Shown: piece by piece, positions 8,099 through 16,410 of the stretch | Position numbering within the stretch: position 1 is the stretch's first letter | Layout: the number at the start of each line of letters is the position of its first letter | NCBI RefSeq assembly: GCF_018617385.1 | Contig: NZ_JACSKA010000002.1 | Coordinates: forward strand, 62,001 to 126,000 | DNA from: Exiguobacterium sp018617385 | GTDB lineage: Bacteria > Bacillota > Bacilli > Exiguobacteriales > Exiguobacteriaceae | Direction: 5' to 3' | DNA: 64,000 nt | Notes under the pieces: model-generated | Seen by the model: only the letters and a program-made list of their open reading frames with translations | What the model was told of the DNA's origin: nothing | Databases searched by the model: none | Made by a program: the position numbers and the translations under genes

Positions 8099-8480
8099 CA
8101 CGTACATGCATATGGTAACGGGCATCGTGCGGTAACACGGCGCCGTCTTCTTGTTCGAAATGCGCACGGTCTTTCCAATAACGAACGACTGACGAAGTAT
8201 CACGGTGCAGGGCGCGCTGTAGTGCTTGTTTCGCCGTGACAGTCGTTTCGTCATCGTTTGTCAATTCAAGCCCCATCAGTTTATAGCCGATGGTTTGTCC
8301 ACCTCGACTCATTTGCCAGGCTTCCATGGCATATGTCAGTAGTGTCGGTGTGATAACTGCATGCACGAACTCGTTCTTTACTTTCTTTCGCACGAGCTGT
8401 TCCACGCCCACGCTGACGAGACCTGCAATGACACTGTCAATCAAGACGGCTTTCGTTCGCTTTTTCGTCAATGGATTCAT
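8088..8480 (-). CDS. RDD family membrane protein
   Basis: A 130-residue protein with two hydrophobic stretches. The N-terminal KRTKAVLIDSVIAGL follows the RxxAxxxD pattern that names the RDD family, and GGQTIGYKLMGLEL matches the second conserved block. Family members are linked to ion or proton exchange, but the activity here is unproven. Its ATG overlaps the stop of the upstream SDR gene by 4 nt, indicating translational coupling. Last gene of the possible xpt-pbuX-SDR-RDD transcript; its end overlaps the terminator at 8066-8098. Confidence 0.75.
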   Translation of the reverse strand: MNPLTKKRTKAVLIDSVIAGLVSVGVEQLVRKKVKNEFVHAVITPTLLTYAMEAWQMSRGGQTIGYKLMGLELTNDDETTVTAKQALQRALHRDTSSVVRYWKDRAHFEQEDGAVLPHDARYHMHVREKN

Positions 8481-9124
8481 CGGCTCATCCTCTGCATCAT
8501 CCCTGACGTCAACACTTCGATTCCTTCGCCTTCTTCAGACGCCATGATCAACGCACGCGCGACATGAAGCGCCTGAATCGGTGCGACTTCTGGTGCCTTT
8601 TCCACTAACAGTGACTGGAACGGTCGACTGATGACCTCGGCCGCTTTCTCCCCTAGGCGGAATGAATCACGTTCCCCGAGTAACAGAGAAGGACGCGCGA
8701 TAATTAAGTGATGGAAGTTGAAGATGCGTAACGCGTTCTCAAGTTCCCCTTTCACACGGTTATAAAAGAAAGATGAACGCAACGATGCGCCTTGTGCCGA
8801 TACGACCGCATAGCGCGTCGCACCATGTGCCTTGGCGACACGGGCAACTTCAAGTGGTAATTCTAAATCAACTTGTTTGAACGCTTCTTGCGAGCCGGCT
8901 ACCGCAATCGTTGTGCCGAGCGCACAGTACACGTCGTCAATCTGCGGAAGGGACGAATCCATCTCCTCGAAACCGACGACCTCATGTAACTTCGGATGAC
9001 TCCAACGCTTCGAGCGACGGACAACGATCCAGACCGCATCATAACGGTCGCTCTCTAACAACTGTTCCACCAATTCGCGGCCAATCAAGCCGGTCGCGCC
9101 TACGACAAGTGCAGTTTTCCCCAT
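8477..9124 (-). CDS. Atypical SDR NAD(P)-binding oxidoreductase
   Basis: A 215-residue Rossmann protein with the nucleotide-binding motif GATGLIG at residues 9-15, followed by ELVEQLL. The later block YNRVKGELE contains a YxxxK-like pair used by SDRs. It resembles the HTATIP2-like atypical SDR group, often annotated as NAD(P)H-binding protein or oxidoreductase; the substrate is unknown. ATG at 9124 follows AGGAGGAGT. It lies 34 nt after pbuX with only a weak hairpin (9137-9162) and no U-run between, so read-through from the purine operon is likely. Confidence 0.75.
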   Translation of the reverse strand: MGKTALVVGATGLIGRELVEQLLESDRYDAVWIVVRRSKRWSHPKLHEVVGFEEMDSSLPQIDDVYCALGTTIAVAGSQEAFKQVDLELPLEVARVAKAHGATRYAVVSAQGASLRSSFFYNRVKGELENALRIFNFHHLIIARPSLLLGERDSFRLGEKAAEVISRPFQSLLVEKAPEVAPIQALHVARALIMASEEGEGIEVLTSGMMQRMSR

Positions 9125-9158
9125 TCGTGACTCCTCCTAGACTACTATTTCCTTCAGT

Positions 9159-10463
9159 CTAGCTGACTTGCCGTTCCTCGGCAATGATTGTCCCGGGACG
9201 GAATCGGTCCATCATACGGAAGAACCCATTCAACAGGAGCGCTGTGAACGAACCTGCCACGATGGCACTATCTGTGAACAATTGAAGCCATTCCGGCATG
9301 TTGGCGACAATCGCCGGGTTAGCGGTGATGCCGAGTCCAACACCAATCGAGAGTGCGATGGTAATCAAATTCTCGTTTTTCGAAAAATCGACCTGACTCA
9401 GAATTCGAATGCCGGAAGCAGCGACCGTTCCGAACATGACGAGCATCGCTCCACCTAAAACAGGCTTTGGAATCAATGTCGTGAATGTGGCGACTTTCGG
9501 AAGGAATCCGAGCAAGATGAGTAACCCACCTGTCCAGAAGATGACACGGCGCGATTTTACACCTGACAATTGAACAAGTCCGACATTTTGACTGAATGTC
9601 GTGTACGGGAAACTGTTGAAAATCCCTCCGAGAATCGTTGCGACACCTTCCGCACGATACCCTTTCGTCAATTCGTTCGCACCGATTGGCTTTTTCGTGA
9701 TATCGCTGAGCGCCAAGAATACACCTGTCGATTCAATCATCGAGATAATGGCGACGAGCGTCATGACGAGGATGGCGGACACATCAAATGTCGGCATCCC
9801 AAAGTAGAACGGTTGAACCATTTGGAACCAACCCGCTTCCCGGACAGGACTGAAGTCCACGAGACCGAGCGAAGCAGCAACCCCTGTTCCGATGAGGACG
9901 GCAAAGAGGACAGCAGCGGCGCGTGTGAAGACAGTACCGACACGGTTCAAGATGAGAATGAGTAAAATCGTCAAACCACCTAATCCGAGATTCTGCATCG
10001 ATGCGAATCCAGGCTCACCTGGCATCCCGCCACCGATGTCATTAATGGCGACCGGAATCAGTGAGAGACCAATGATCGTCACGACCGAACCGAGAACGAC
10101 CGGCGGGAAGAAACGTGCGAGCTTCCCGACAAATCCCGAAATGAGGAGGACGATGAACCCACTGGCAATCAAAGCGCCATAAATAGCCGTAATTCCATTT
10201 GCGCTTCCAATCGCGATCATCGGACCGACCGCCGTGAACGTACATCCGAGGACGACCGGCAATCCAACACCCGTAAAGCGTGTCGTCCATACTTGTAAAA
10301 GCGTCGCCACCCCACACATGAATAAATCAATTGCGACGAGATAGGCGAGCTCGGTTGGACCAAGCCCGATGGCACCACCGACGATGAGTGGGACGATTGC
10401 CGCTCCCGTGTACATCGCGAGTAGATGCTGGAATCCTAGACTAGCTGTCTTGAACGTATTCAT
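9159..10463 (-). CDS. pbuX: Xanthine permease, NCS2 family
   Basis: A 434-residue polytopic membrane protein of the uracil-xanthine permease family. The opening LGFQHLLAMYTGAAIVPLIV and the central SMIESTGVFLALSDI segment are typical of PbuX. It overlaps xpt by 4 nt (ATGA), reproducing the xpt-pbuX operon of Bacillus, and is controlled by the same guanine riboswitch. It brings xanthine into the cell for conversion to XMP by Xpt. Confidence 0.93.
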   Translation of the reverse strand: MNTFKTASLGFQHLLAMYTGAAIVPLIVGGAIGLGPTELAYLVAIDLFMCGVATLLQVWTTRFTGVGLPVVLGCTFTAVGPMIAIGSANGITAIYGALIASGFIVLLISGFVGKLARFFPPVVLGSVVTIIGLSLIPVAINDIGGGMPGEPGFASMQNLGLGGLTILLILILNRVGTVFTRAAAVLFAVLIGTGVAASLGLVDFSPVREAGWFQMVQPFYFGMPTFDVSAILVMTLVAIISMIESTGVFLALSDITKKPIGANELTKGYRAEGVATILGGIFNSFPYTTFSQNVGLVQLSGVKSRRVIFWTGGLLILLGFLPKVATFTTLIPKPVLGGAMLVMFGTVAASGIRILSQVDFSKNENLITIALSIGVGLGITANPAIVANMPEWLQLFTDSAIVAGSFTALLLNGFFRMMDRFRPGTIIAEERQVS

Positions 10464-11041
10464 CGAACGACCTCCACGAACGAGATATGGTCTTTCTCTA
10501 ATTTCGCAATGCGTGCCAACGATTCGACGCGATAGCCACGCTCGATCAATTTATCGCGCCCTGGTTGGAATGACTTTTCGATGACAATCCCAACGCCTGC
10601 GACCTCTGCACCTGCCGCTTCCACGAGTTGTGTCAGTCCGAGTGCCGCTTCCCCATTCGCGAGGAAGTCATCGATGACAAGAACACGTTCGCCTGGTAAG
10701 ACGAAGCGTCGGCTCAAGCTGATGCGGTTCGTCTCTTGTTTTGTGAACGAATAAACGTCCGCTTCTACGAGGTCGTCTTGGAGTGTCAGCGATTTTCGTT
10801 TACGCGCGAATACGAACGGGATGCCCATCTCAAGCGCCGTCATCATCGCCGGCGCAATCCCACTCGATTCGAGTGTGACGATGCGGTCTATTTGAGCGTC
10901 TTTGAAACGTTCTGCGAATTCTTTGCCGATGCCTTTCATGAGTACCGGGTCGACCTGATGATTCAAGAAAGCGTCGACTTTCAACACTTGGTCGGAAAGG
11001 GCCCGACCTTCTTCACGGATTTTGTCTTCTAACTGCTTCAT
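10460..11041 (-). CDS. xpt: Xanthine phosphoribosyltransferase
   Basis: A 193-residue type I phosphoribosyltransferase that makes XMP from xanthine and PRPP. The PRPP-binding loop VLVIDDFLANGEA is at 120-132, and the N-terminal segment LNHQVDP typical of Xpt is at 26-32. The full length matches the family. The start follows GGAGGG by 7 nt. It is the first gene after the guanine riboswitch and is translationally coupled to pbuX. Confidence 0.95.
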   Translation of the reverse strand: MKQLEDKIREEGRALSDQVLKVDAFLNHQVDPVLMKGIGKEFAERFKDAQIDRIVTLESSGIAPAMMTALEMGIPFVFARKRKSLTLQDDLVEADVYSFTKQETNRISLSRRFVLPGERVLVIDDFLANGEAALGLTQLVEAAGAEVAGVGIVIEKSFQPGRDKLIERGYRVESLARIAKLEKDHISFVEVVR

Positions 11042-11056
11042 TGTTTTCCCTCCAAT

Positions 11057-11102
11057 AAAAAATGCGATTCGTCACCCCTCATCGGGAGGCAACGAACCGC
11101 AT
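11057..11102 (-). terminator. Riboswitch expression platform (intrinsic terminator)
   Basis: On the minus strand ATGCGGTTCGT pairs with ACGAATCGCAT, extended by a TGCCTC/GAGGGG inner stem, and is followed by TTTTTT directly before the xpt ribosome site. This is the ligand-dependent terminator of the purine riboswitch. Confidence 0.88.
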
Positions 11103-11135
11103 GGAAATCAACGATAGCATACGACAAGCGCCACC

Positions 11136-11198
11136 CGTAGTCGAACCATTTACGGTAGTTCGGTAGAGACTTGCGGACCATATTTCCGCTGATATACG
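11136..11198 (-). ncRNA. Purine riboswitch aptamer, guanine/xanthine type
   Basis: Reading the minus strand, the element has P1 arms CGTA/TACG, the J1/2 core TATATCA, P2 with the AATATGGTCCGC loop side, the conserved AGTCTCTACC junction, P3 with loop CCGTAAAT and the closing TTCGACTACG. The cytosine of GAC in the last junction is the base that reads guanine (U would mean adenine). The terminator at 11057-11102 acts as an OFF switch for xpt-pbuX. Confidence 0.95.
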
Positions 11199-11229
11199 AG
11201 TGCGAATCTATTTATATAAGATAGACCTT

Positions 11230-11257
11230 ATTGTAGACGAGCTGACGAGAAATGCAA
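11230..11257 (-). promoter_or_regulatory. xpt promoter
   Basis: Minus strand TTGCAT (11252-11257) and TACAAT (11230-11235) are separated by 16 nt, about 30 nt ahead of the aptamer. Just upstream (11279-11291) is AAAATCGAACATT, one mismatch from the PurR box AWWWCCGAACWWT, a possible second layer of purine control. Confidence 0.6.
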
Positions 11258-11345
11258 TAGGTTGGAATCAAACGGTGAAATGTTCGATTTTTCTGAAACT
11301 GCTGTATACTGTAGATATTGGATATGAGAGAGGAGCCTTGCCCTT

Positions 11346-11954
11346 ATGAAGTTATTCGTATTAGGCGCAACCGGTCGGACCGGACATCAATTCATCGATC
11401 AAGCCATCGAGCACGGTCATGATGTCACCGCGTTCGTCCGTGAACAGAAAAAGTTGATCCGGACGCCACAACTCGAAATCATTGAAGGCGACTTATATGA
11501 TGTCGACGCATTGACGGAAGCGATGCATGGTCACGATGCGGTCGTCAGTTGTCTCGGAACGGATTTGAGCGACCCAGACTTTTTAGCGAGTGTCACGGAC
11601 AAGCTCGTTCCCGCGATGAAGACGAATGGCATCTCACGCGTCGTCTATTTGGCTTCAGCCGGGATCGACAATGAGATCCCGGGACTTGCAGGGAAAGCCA
11701 TTACGTTCATGCTCCGGAAGCCGCTCCGTGATCATCGGGCAGCCGTGGACTTGTGGCGCAATTCGTCATTCGATTATACGATTGTACGACCGATGCAATT
11801 GACAGACGGACCTCGCACTTCGACGTATCGCACGGCCATCGATGAAGTGCCAGAGAACGGGAAACACATCTCACGGGCAGACGTCGCCCAGTTCATGCTT
11901 CATGCGATTGAAGAACAGGAACACGTACGGGAGTCAGTCGGACTGGCGTACTAA
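11346..11954 (+). CDS. NAD(P)H-binding SDR, BLVRB/flavin-reductase-like
   Basis: A 202-residue atypical SDR with the nucleotide motif GATGRTG at residues 7-13. The layout (EGDLYDVDALTEAMHGHDAVVSCLG and later YTIVRPMQLTDGP) is that of the NAD(P)H-binding group containing biliverdin reductase B and YwnB-like proteins. Physiological substrate unknown. ATG at 11346 follows GAGAGGAG by 9 nt. It diverges from the xpt operon; no terminator is seen before yfmM, 60 nt downstream. Confidence 0.75.
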   Translation: MKLFVLGATGRTGHQFIDQAIEHGHDVTAFVREQKKLIRTPQLEIIEGDLYDVDALTEAMHGHDAVVSCLGTDLSDPDFLASVTDKLVPAMKTNGISRVVYLASAGIDNEIPGLAGKAITFMLRKPLRDHRAAVDLWRNSSFDYTIVRPMQLTDGPRTSTYRTAIDEVPENGKHISRADVAQFMLHAIEEQEHVRESVGLAY

Positions 11955-12014
11955 TTTGATCCAATTCATGCTACAATATCGGGTAGTTTACTTTGAAAGG
12001 AACGAAAACGAATT

Positions 12015-13568
12015 ATGAGTATATTAACGGTACAAAACTTGAGCCACGGCTTTGGTGACCGCGCTATTTTGAACGATGTCTCTTTCCGCCTCTTAAAAGG
12101 GGAACACATCGGTCTCGTCGGAGCGAACGGTGAAGGAAAATCGACGTTCATGAACATCATCACACGCAAACTGCAACCGGATGAAGGGAAAATCGAATGG
12201 GCGAAAAACGTCCGTGTCGGTTACCTGGATCAACATGCGGTGCTCGAGCGCGGGATGACGATTCGCGACGTCTTGAAAGGTGCTTTCCAATACCTGATCG
12301 ACATGGAGACGCGCATCGGCGAACTCTACATGGAGATGGGCGACGCGACACCGGAACAGATGGAAGACATGCTCGCGGAGGTCGGTGAGCTTCAAGAGAC
12401 GCTCGACTCGAACGACTTTTACATCATCGATGCGAAAGTAGAAGAAGTCGCACGCGGTCTCGGTATTCTAGACGTCGGTCTCGACCGTGACGTCACGGAC
12501 TTGTCAGGTGGACAGCGTACGAAAGTATTGCTCGCGAAGTTGCTTTTAGAGAAGCCAGATATCTTGCTCCTCGATGAGCCGACCAACTATTTGGATGAAG
12601 TGCATATCGAGTGGTTGAAACGCTATCTCCAAAACTATGACAATGCCTTCATCTTGATCTCACACGATATCCCGTTCTTAAATAGCGTCATCAACTTGGT
12701 CTACCATATGGAAAACCAAGAGTTGAACCGCTACGTCGGGGACTATGACAAGTTCATGGAAGTGTACGAGATGAAGCGTTCGCAACTTGAAGCCGCCTAT
12801 AAGCGTCAGCAAGCCGAAATCGCGGATTTGAAAGACTTCGTTGCCCGAAACAAAGCGCGTGTGTCGACACGAAACATGGCGATGTCACGTCAGAAGAAAC
12901 TAGATAAGATGGATGTCATCGAATTGAGTGCGGAACGTCCGAAACCAGAATTCCGCTTCTTGCAGGCACGTACATCGGGGCGCCTCATCTTTGATGCGAA
13001 AGGTCTCGTCATCGGATACGATGAGCCACTCTCACGTCCGCTCGACCTTCAGATGGAGCGCGGTCAAAAGATTGCCCTCGTCGGAGCGAACGGAATCGGG
13101 AAGACGACGCTCTTGAAGAGTTTACTCGGCTTGATCAACCCGCTTGAAGGAACAGTCGAACGTGGTGAGTTCCTCGAAATGGGTTACTTCGAACAGGAAG
13201 CCGCATCAAGCAACAACACGTGTATCGAAGAGATTTGGAGCGAATTCCCGTCACTCAACCAACAGCAGGTGCGCGCGATGCTCGCGAAATGCGGTCTCAT
13301 GACGAAGCACATTGAAAGTAAAATCTCTGTCCTCAGTGGTGGAGAAAAGGCGAAAGTACGTCTTTGCAAACTCTTAAACAACGAAACGAACTTACTCTTA
13401 CTCGATGAGCCAACGAACCACTTGGACGTCGACGCGAAGGAAGAGTTGAAGCGTGCGTTGAAAGAGTACAAAGGAAGCGTCCTCCTCATCAGTCACGAAC
13501 CAGAATTCTATGAGGATATCGTCACAGACGTCTGGAACTGTGAATCGTGGACGACGAAAGTATTCTAA
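12015..13568 (+). CDS. yfmM: ABC-F family ATPase, YfmM-like
   Basis: A 517-residue soluble protein with two ABC ATPase domains and no membrane domain. The first Walker A GANGEGKST is at 36-44, with signature LSGGQ and Walker B LLLDEPTN; the second domain has GANGIGKTT, LSGGEK and LLLDEPTNHLD. The linker carries basic helices (RNKARVSTRNMAMSRQKK). ABC-F proteins bind the ribosomal E site and rescue stalled ribosomes or protect against antibiotics. Wording and the C-terminal NCESWTTKV ending match B. subtilis YfmM from memory. Both ATPase sites look intact, unlike the YkpA paralogue at 55770. DUF418 gene follows after 20 nt. Confidence 0.9.
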   Translation: MSILTVQNLSHGFGDRAILNDVSFRLLKGEHIGLVGANGEGKSTFMNIITRKLQPDEGKIEWAKNVRVGYLDQHAVLERGMTIRDVLKGAFQYLIDMETRIGELYMEMGDATPEQMEDMLAEVGELQETLDSNDFYIIDAKVEEVARGLGILDVGLDRDVTDLSGGQRTKVLLAKLLLEKPDILLLDEPTNYLDEVHIEWLKRYLQNYDNAFILISHDIPFLNSVINLVYHMENQELNRYVGDYDKFMEVYEMKRSQLEAAYKRQQAEIADLKDFVARNKARVSTRNMAMSRQKKLDKMDVIELSAERPKPEFRFLQARTSGRLIFDAKGLVIGYDEPLSRPLDLQMERGQKIALVGANGIGKTTLLKSLLGLINPLEGTVERGEFLEMGYFEQEAASSNNTCIEEIWSEFPSLNQQQVRAMLAKCGLMTKHIESKISVLSGGEKAKVRLCKLLNNETNLLLLDEPTNHLDVDAKEELKRALKEYKGSVLLISHEPEFYEDIVTDVWNCESWTTKVF

Positions 13569-13588
13569 TTCAGTAAAGGACGTGTCGT

Positions 13589-14716
13589 ATGGCTGGCCCA
13601 ATTCAAACGAATGAACGGATTATCTTGTATGACATTATCCGAGGGTTTGCCCTCTGCGGCATTTTCCTCGTCAATATCCCGAGTATGCTCGGGAGCGACT
13701 GGATGTTTGGTCGTCCCGACTATTACGGGAGCGACCTGTTCGTCCGCACACTCTTCGATTTGTTCGTGCAGACGAAGTTTTATACGATTTTCTCCCTCTT
13801 ATTCGGGATCGGCTTTTCGATTTTCCTCGAGCGTTCTTACGCTCGTGGCGAATCGGTCAGTCGTTACATACGCCGGATTTTGATTCTCTTCTTGTTCGGT
13901 CTGGCACACCTGGCTATTTGGTCAGGGGATATCCTCCATACGTACGCCATGTGGGGCTTATTGCTTCCCCTCTTTTACGGATTGAGCAACCGCGCCATTC
14001 TGGCGTGGGCGTGGAGTTTATTGATTGGAAGTTTCTTCTTATTCTATGGATCATCTGCACTTGTGGAATGGGCAAATGGCGGTGACTTCAATAGTGGCAC
14101 TCCATTTCCGACACCATATAATATGGGATTCGGCATTTGGTTCGACTACCGTCTACAAATTGAAATATTCGCTGCTATGTCGAATTCACTTCTTGTAGGT
14201 ATTGAGATTCTTAGCTTGTTCTTGTTCGGTCTTTATATCGGACGAGAACGAAAACTTCTCACATGGTCGATTCAAGGATTGACTCGTACTGCGATCATTT
14301 GTGTCCTCTTCACTCTGCCATTTTTCGGGGTCATCATCTGGCATCATTATGGTCAAGGCGAGGCCTATTACTGGGTGAATCTTGTTGCCGTTCTCGTCTC
14401 CGGAAAACTGCTCGCTACAACGTACATCTGCCTGTTCACCATCGCCGTTCGAAAAGGTCGCACGTTCGCCCCGCTTCAAGCGCTCGGACGAATGGCACTC
14501 ACGAACTATCTGACACATACGTTGATCATTGTCTTGCCAGTGATCGCACTCGGGGCGTACGGGGCGCTTTCCTTAACCGAAGGTCTATTCCTCAGCATCG
14601 CCATTTTGATTGCGCAGTCGTTCTTCTCGATGTGGTGGCTAAAGAATCACCGTTACGGACCGTTTGAGAAACTATGGCGTCTCGGAACATACGGACGACA
14701 AACAAAATCATCCTAA
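13589..14716 (+). CDS. DUF418 (YeiB-like) membrane protein
   Basis: A 375-residue polytopic protein. The opening LYDIIRGFALCGIFLVNIPSM is the start of DUF418/YeiB proteins, and the C-terminal half (GRMALTNYLTHTLI, then FEKLWR near the end) matches the DUF418 domain. These are distantly related to acyltransferase-3-type membrane proteins; their substrates are unknown. It begins 20 nt after yfmM and ends at the terminator 14716-14746, so the two are probably one transcript. Confidence 0.85.
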   Translation: MAGPIQTNERIILYDIIRGFALCGIFLVNIPSMLGSDWMFGRPDYYGSDLFVRTLFDLFVQTKFYTIFSLLFGIGFSIFLERSYARGESVSRYIRRILILFLFGLAHLAIWSGDILHTYAMWGLLLPLFYGLSNRAILAWAWSLLIGSFFLFYGSSALVEWANGGDFNSGTPFPTPYNMGFGIWFDYRLQIEIFAAMSNSLLVGIEILSLFLFGLYIGRERKLLTWSIQGLTRTAIICVLFTLPFFGVIIWHHYGQGEAYYWVNLVAVLVSGKLLATTYICLFTIAVRKGRTFAPLQALGRMALTNYLTHTLIIVLPVIALGAYGALSLTEGLFLSIAILIAQSFFSMWWLKNHRYGPFEKLWRLGTYGRQTKSS

Positions 14717-14746
14717 GATCGGACTTCATTGTCCGGTCTTTTTTTA
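14716..14746 (+). terminator. Terminator of yfmM-DUF418
   Basis: AGATCGGAC pairs with GTCCGGTCT (one G-U) around TTCATT and is followed by seven T. Confidence 0.85.
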
Positions 14747-14747
14747 A

Positions 14748-14778
14748 ACAAAAACTGCAGACGTATGAACGTCTGCAG
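14748..14778 (-). terminator. Terminator of ppaC
   Basis: Minus strand 10-bp stem CTGCAGACGT/ACGTCTGCAG is followed by five U. A second small hairpin (CTCGAAGC...) lies just upstream, next to the stop codon. Confidence 0.8.
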
Positions 14779-14806
14779 TCCCGCTCGAGGCCACGGCTTC
14801 GAGTTT

Positions 14807-15736
14807 TTATTTTGTTGCCGCTTCCGTTAAGAATGGCACGATTTGCTTCTTACGTGAGACGACGCCAGGAAGTGTCGCCAATCCGTTTTGAAGGGTCACG
14901 TTGAACGCTTGTTCGAAGAGTTCGGGTTTTGGTCCGACAACGATGGCTTCCGAATCGTTCGTCAAAATGTTCGTGATGGCGAATACGAACAAGTCTAAGT
15001 TTTTCGCTGCAACCGTGTTGGCAATCGCCGCTTCGACTTCCGCTTTACGGTTCAAGACATCATTCGCATCGACCGTGTTCACTTGTGCGATTTCGACACG
15101 ATAGTCGCCCATCGCGAATTCTTTCGCATCGAGTGAGATGAGTTCTTCAATCGTTTTTTGGCTAAGGTCCGCACCGGCTTTGAGCATCTCAAGACCGTAT
15201 GTTTCCGCATCGACGCCAGCAATCTCCGCAAGTTCTTTCGCTGCTTTGATATCTTCATCTGTGCATGTCGGCGATTTGAAGAGAAGCGAGTCTGAGATGA
15301 TGGCGGAAAGCATTAAGCCGGCCATATCCGCTGCGATTTCGACACCATGCTCTTTATACAACTTCAACAAGATTGTCGCCGTACATCCGACTGGCTCCGC
15401 ACGATAGTAGAGCGGGTCTGCCGTTTGGAAGTTTGCGATACGGTGGTGGTCGATGACCTCAAGGATTCGCACGTCTTCAATCCCGTCCGCACTTTGCTGG
15501 AACTCGTTATGGTCGACCAAGATAACTTCTTCCGCCTCACCTTTCACACTTTCGATCAAGCGTGGTGCTTTCACACGGAAGTGATCGAGCGCATATTGTG
15601 TTTCGCCGTTCACTTCACCGAGACGGACCGCTTCTGCGTCCATCCCTAATTTCTTTTTCAACTCGGCATAGGCGAGCGCTGATGTGATTGTGTCGGTATC
15701 TGGATTTTTATGTCCGAAGACTAGTACTGTACTCAT
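14807..15736 (-). CDS. ppaC: Manganese-dependent inorganic pyrophosphatase
   Basis: A 309-residue family II pyrophosphatase of the DHH superfamily that hydrolyses PPi. The N-terminal GHKNPDTDT metal-binding block is at residues 8-16, the DHH signature appears in EVIDHHRIANFQ, and the C-terminal SRKKQIVPFL motif supplies the Arg-Lys-Lys substrate contacts. Length is standard. ATG at 15736 follows GAGGAGAA. Single-gene unit with its own terminator. Confidence 0.96.
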   Translation of the reverse strand: MSTVLVFGHKNPDTDTITSALAYAELKKKLGMDAEAVRLGEVNGETQYALDHFRVKAPRLIESVKGEAEEVILVDHNEFQQSADGIEDVRILEVIDHHRIANFQTADPLYYRAEPVGCTATILLKLYKEHGVEIAADMAGLMLSAIISDSLLFKSPTCTDEDIKAAKELAEIAGVDAETYGLEMLKAGADLSQKTIEELISLDAKEFAMGDYRVEIAQVNTVDANDVLNRKAEVEAAIANTVAAKNLDLFVFAITNILTNDSEAIVVGPKPELFEQAFNVTLQNGLATLPGVVSRKKQIVPFLTEAATK

Positions 15737-15810
15737 GTCTCATTCTCCTCACTAAATAGTTTTCCCTTATCCATTATAACGTCCACGGCATTTCTTTCAA
15801 TTCCCAAACA

Positions 15811-15831
15811 AAAAGAGCCGTGTCGGCTCTT
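15811..15831 (-). terminator. Terminator of the 44-aa ORF
   Basis: Minus strand AGAGCCG/CGGCTCT stem with a 3-nt loop followed by five U; the 5' arm overlaps the stop codon at 15830. Confidence 0.75.
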
Positions 15832-15964
15832 ATGCTTGTTCGTCTTCATCTGTCTCTTCGAGGTCGGAATGATCTCCTTTTGAATCTTCTTCATGGGAGA
15901 TGTCCGGTTGATCTCGTTTCAACTTTTCTTTTTCTTCTTGTTCACGCTTTTCTTTGTCTGACAT
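15830..15964 (-). CDS. Small highly charged protein, 44 aa
   Basis: A short open frame starting MSDKEKREQEEKEKLK and ending LEETDEDEQA. Nearly half the residues are Glu, Asp, Lys or Arg, with no hydrophobic segment, so it is probably disordered. A good ribosome site (AAAGGATG, 8 nt before ATG at 15964) and a terminator directly at the stop codon support a real gene. Not recognised. It lies between ppaC and the YneR-like gene on the same strand. Confidence 0.6.
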   Translation of the reverse strand: MSDKEKREQEEKEKLKRDQPDISHEEDSKGDHSDLEETDEDEQA

Positions 15965-16061
15965 ATCGTGTCATCCTTTCGAAAATCCGACTTGTCGTAA
16001 TCTGTTCCCCAAGCCAGATTTCGTCAAACGACATTTCACTAAACGTAAACAAACTGAAACG

Positions 16062-16343
16062 TCAGGCCTGCACGAAGACGATTTCTTCTCCGCGAAGTTC
16101 GACTTTCACGTCTTGTCCTTGGAACAACCACTCATCTTGTTCCGCCACGACAAAACGAATGCCGTCTTCTTCGGTCTCAACAGCCGCATTGTTCACGTCT
16201 TCTGTGATGACTCCGACAGAAAAACCGTGCGTCAAGTCTGTCGAACCTCCGTATTTGGCAAACAAACGAACCGTTTGGCCTGCTTCGACTTCCATTTCTT
16301 CTTTAAACCATTGGAGCGCTTCTTCTGTTACTTGAATCTTCAT
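16062..16343 (-). CDS. yneR: HesB/IscA-fold protein, YneR-like
   Basis: A 93-residue protein with the HesB/YadR/IscA-like beta fold (VRLFAKYGGSTDLTHGFSVGV). Unlike true A-type Fe-S carriers it contains no cysteine at all, matching the YneR/YqkB-type Bacillus group rather than IscA or SufA. A direct role in Fe-S assembly is therefore doubtful. ATG at 16343 follows GAGGAGGAG. Monocistronic by position. Confidence 0.82.
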   Translation of the reverse strand: MKIQVTEEALQWFKEEMEVEAGQTVRLFAKYGGSTDLTHGFSVGVITEDVNNAAVETEEDGIRFVVAEQDEWLFQGQDVKVELRGEEIVFVQA

Positions 16344-16410
16344 AACATCTCCTCCTCTCGACTACTCCTTTCATTCTAAACGTTTCAAAAGAGTCGAGCG
16401 AGGAAGTTGC

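Noticed and set aside
9137..9162. Terminator between pbuX and the SDR gene
   Set aside because: CTAGACT/AGTCTAG stem of 7 bp with a 12-nt loop lacks a U-run; read-through is more likely.
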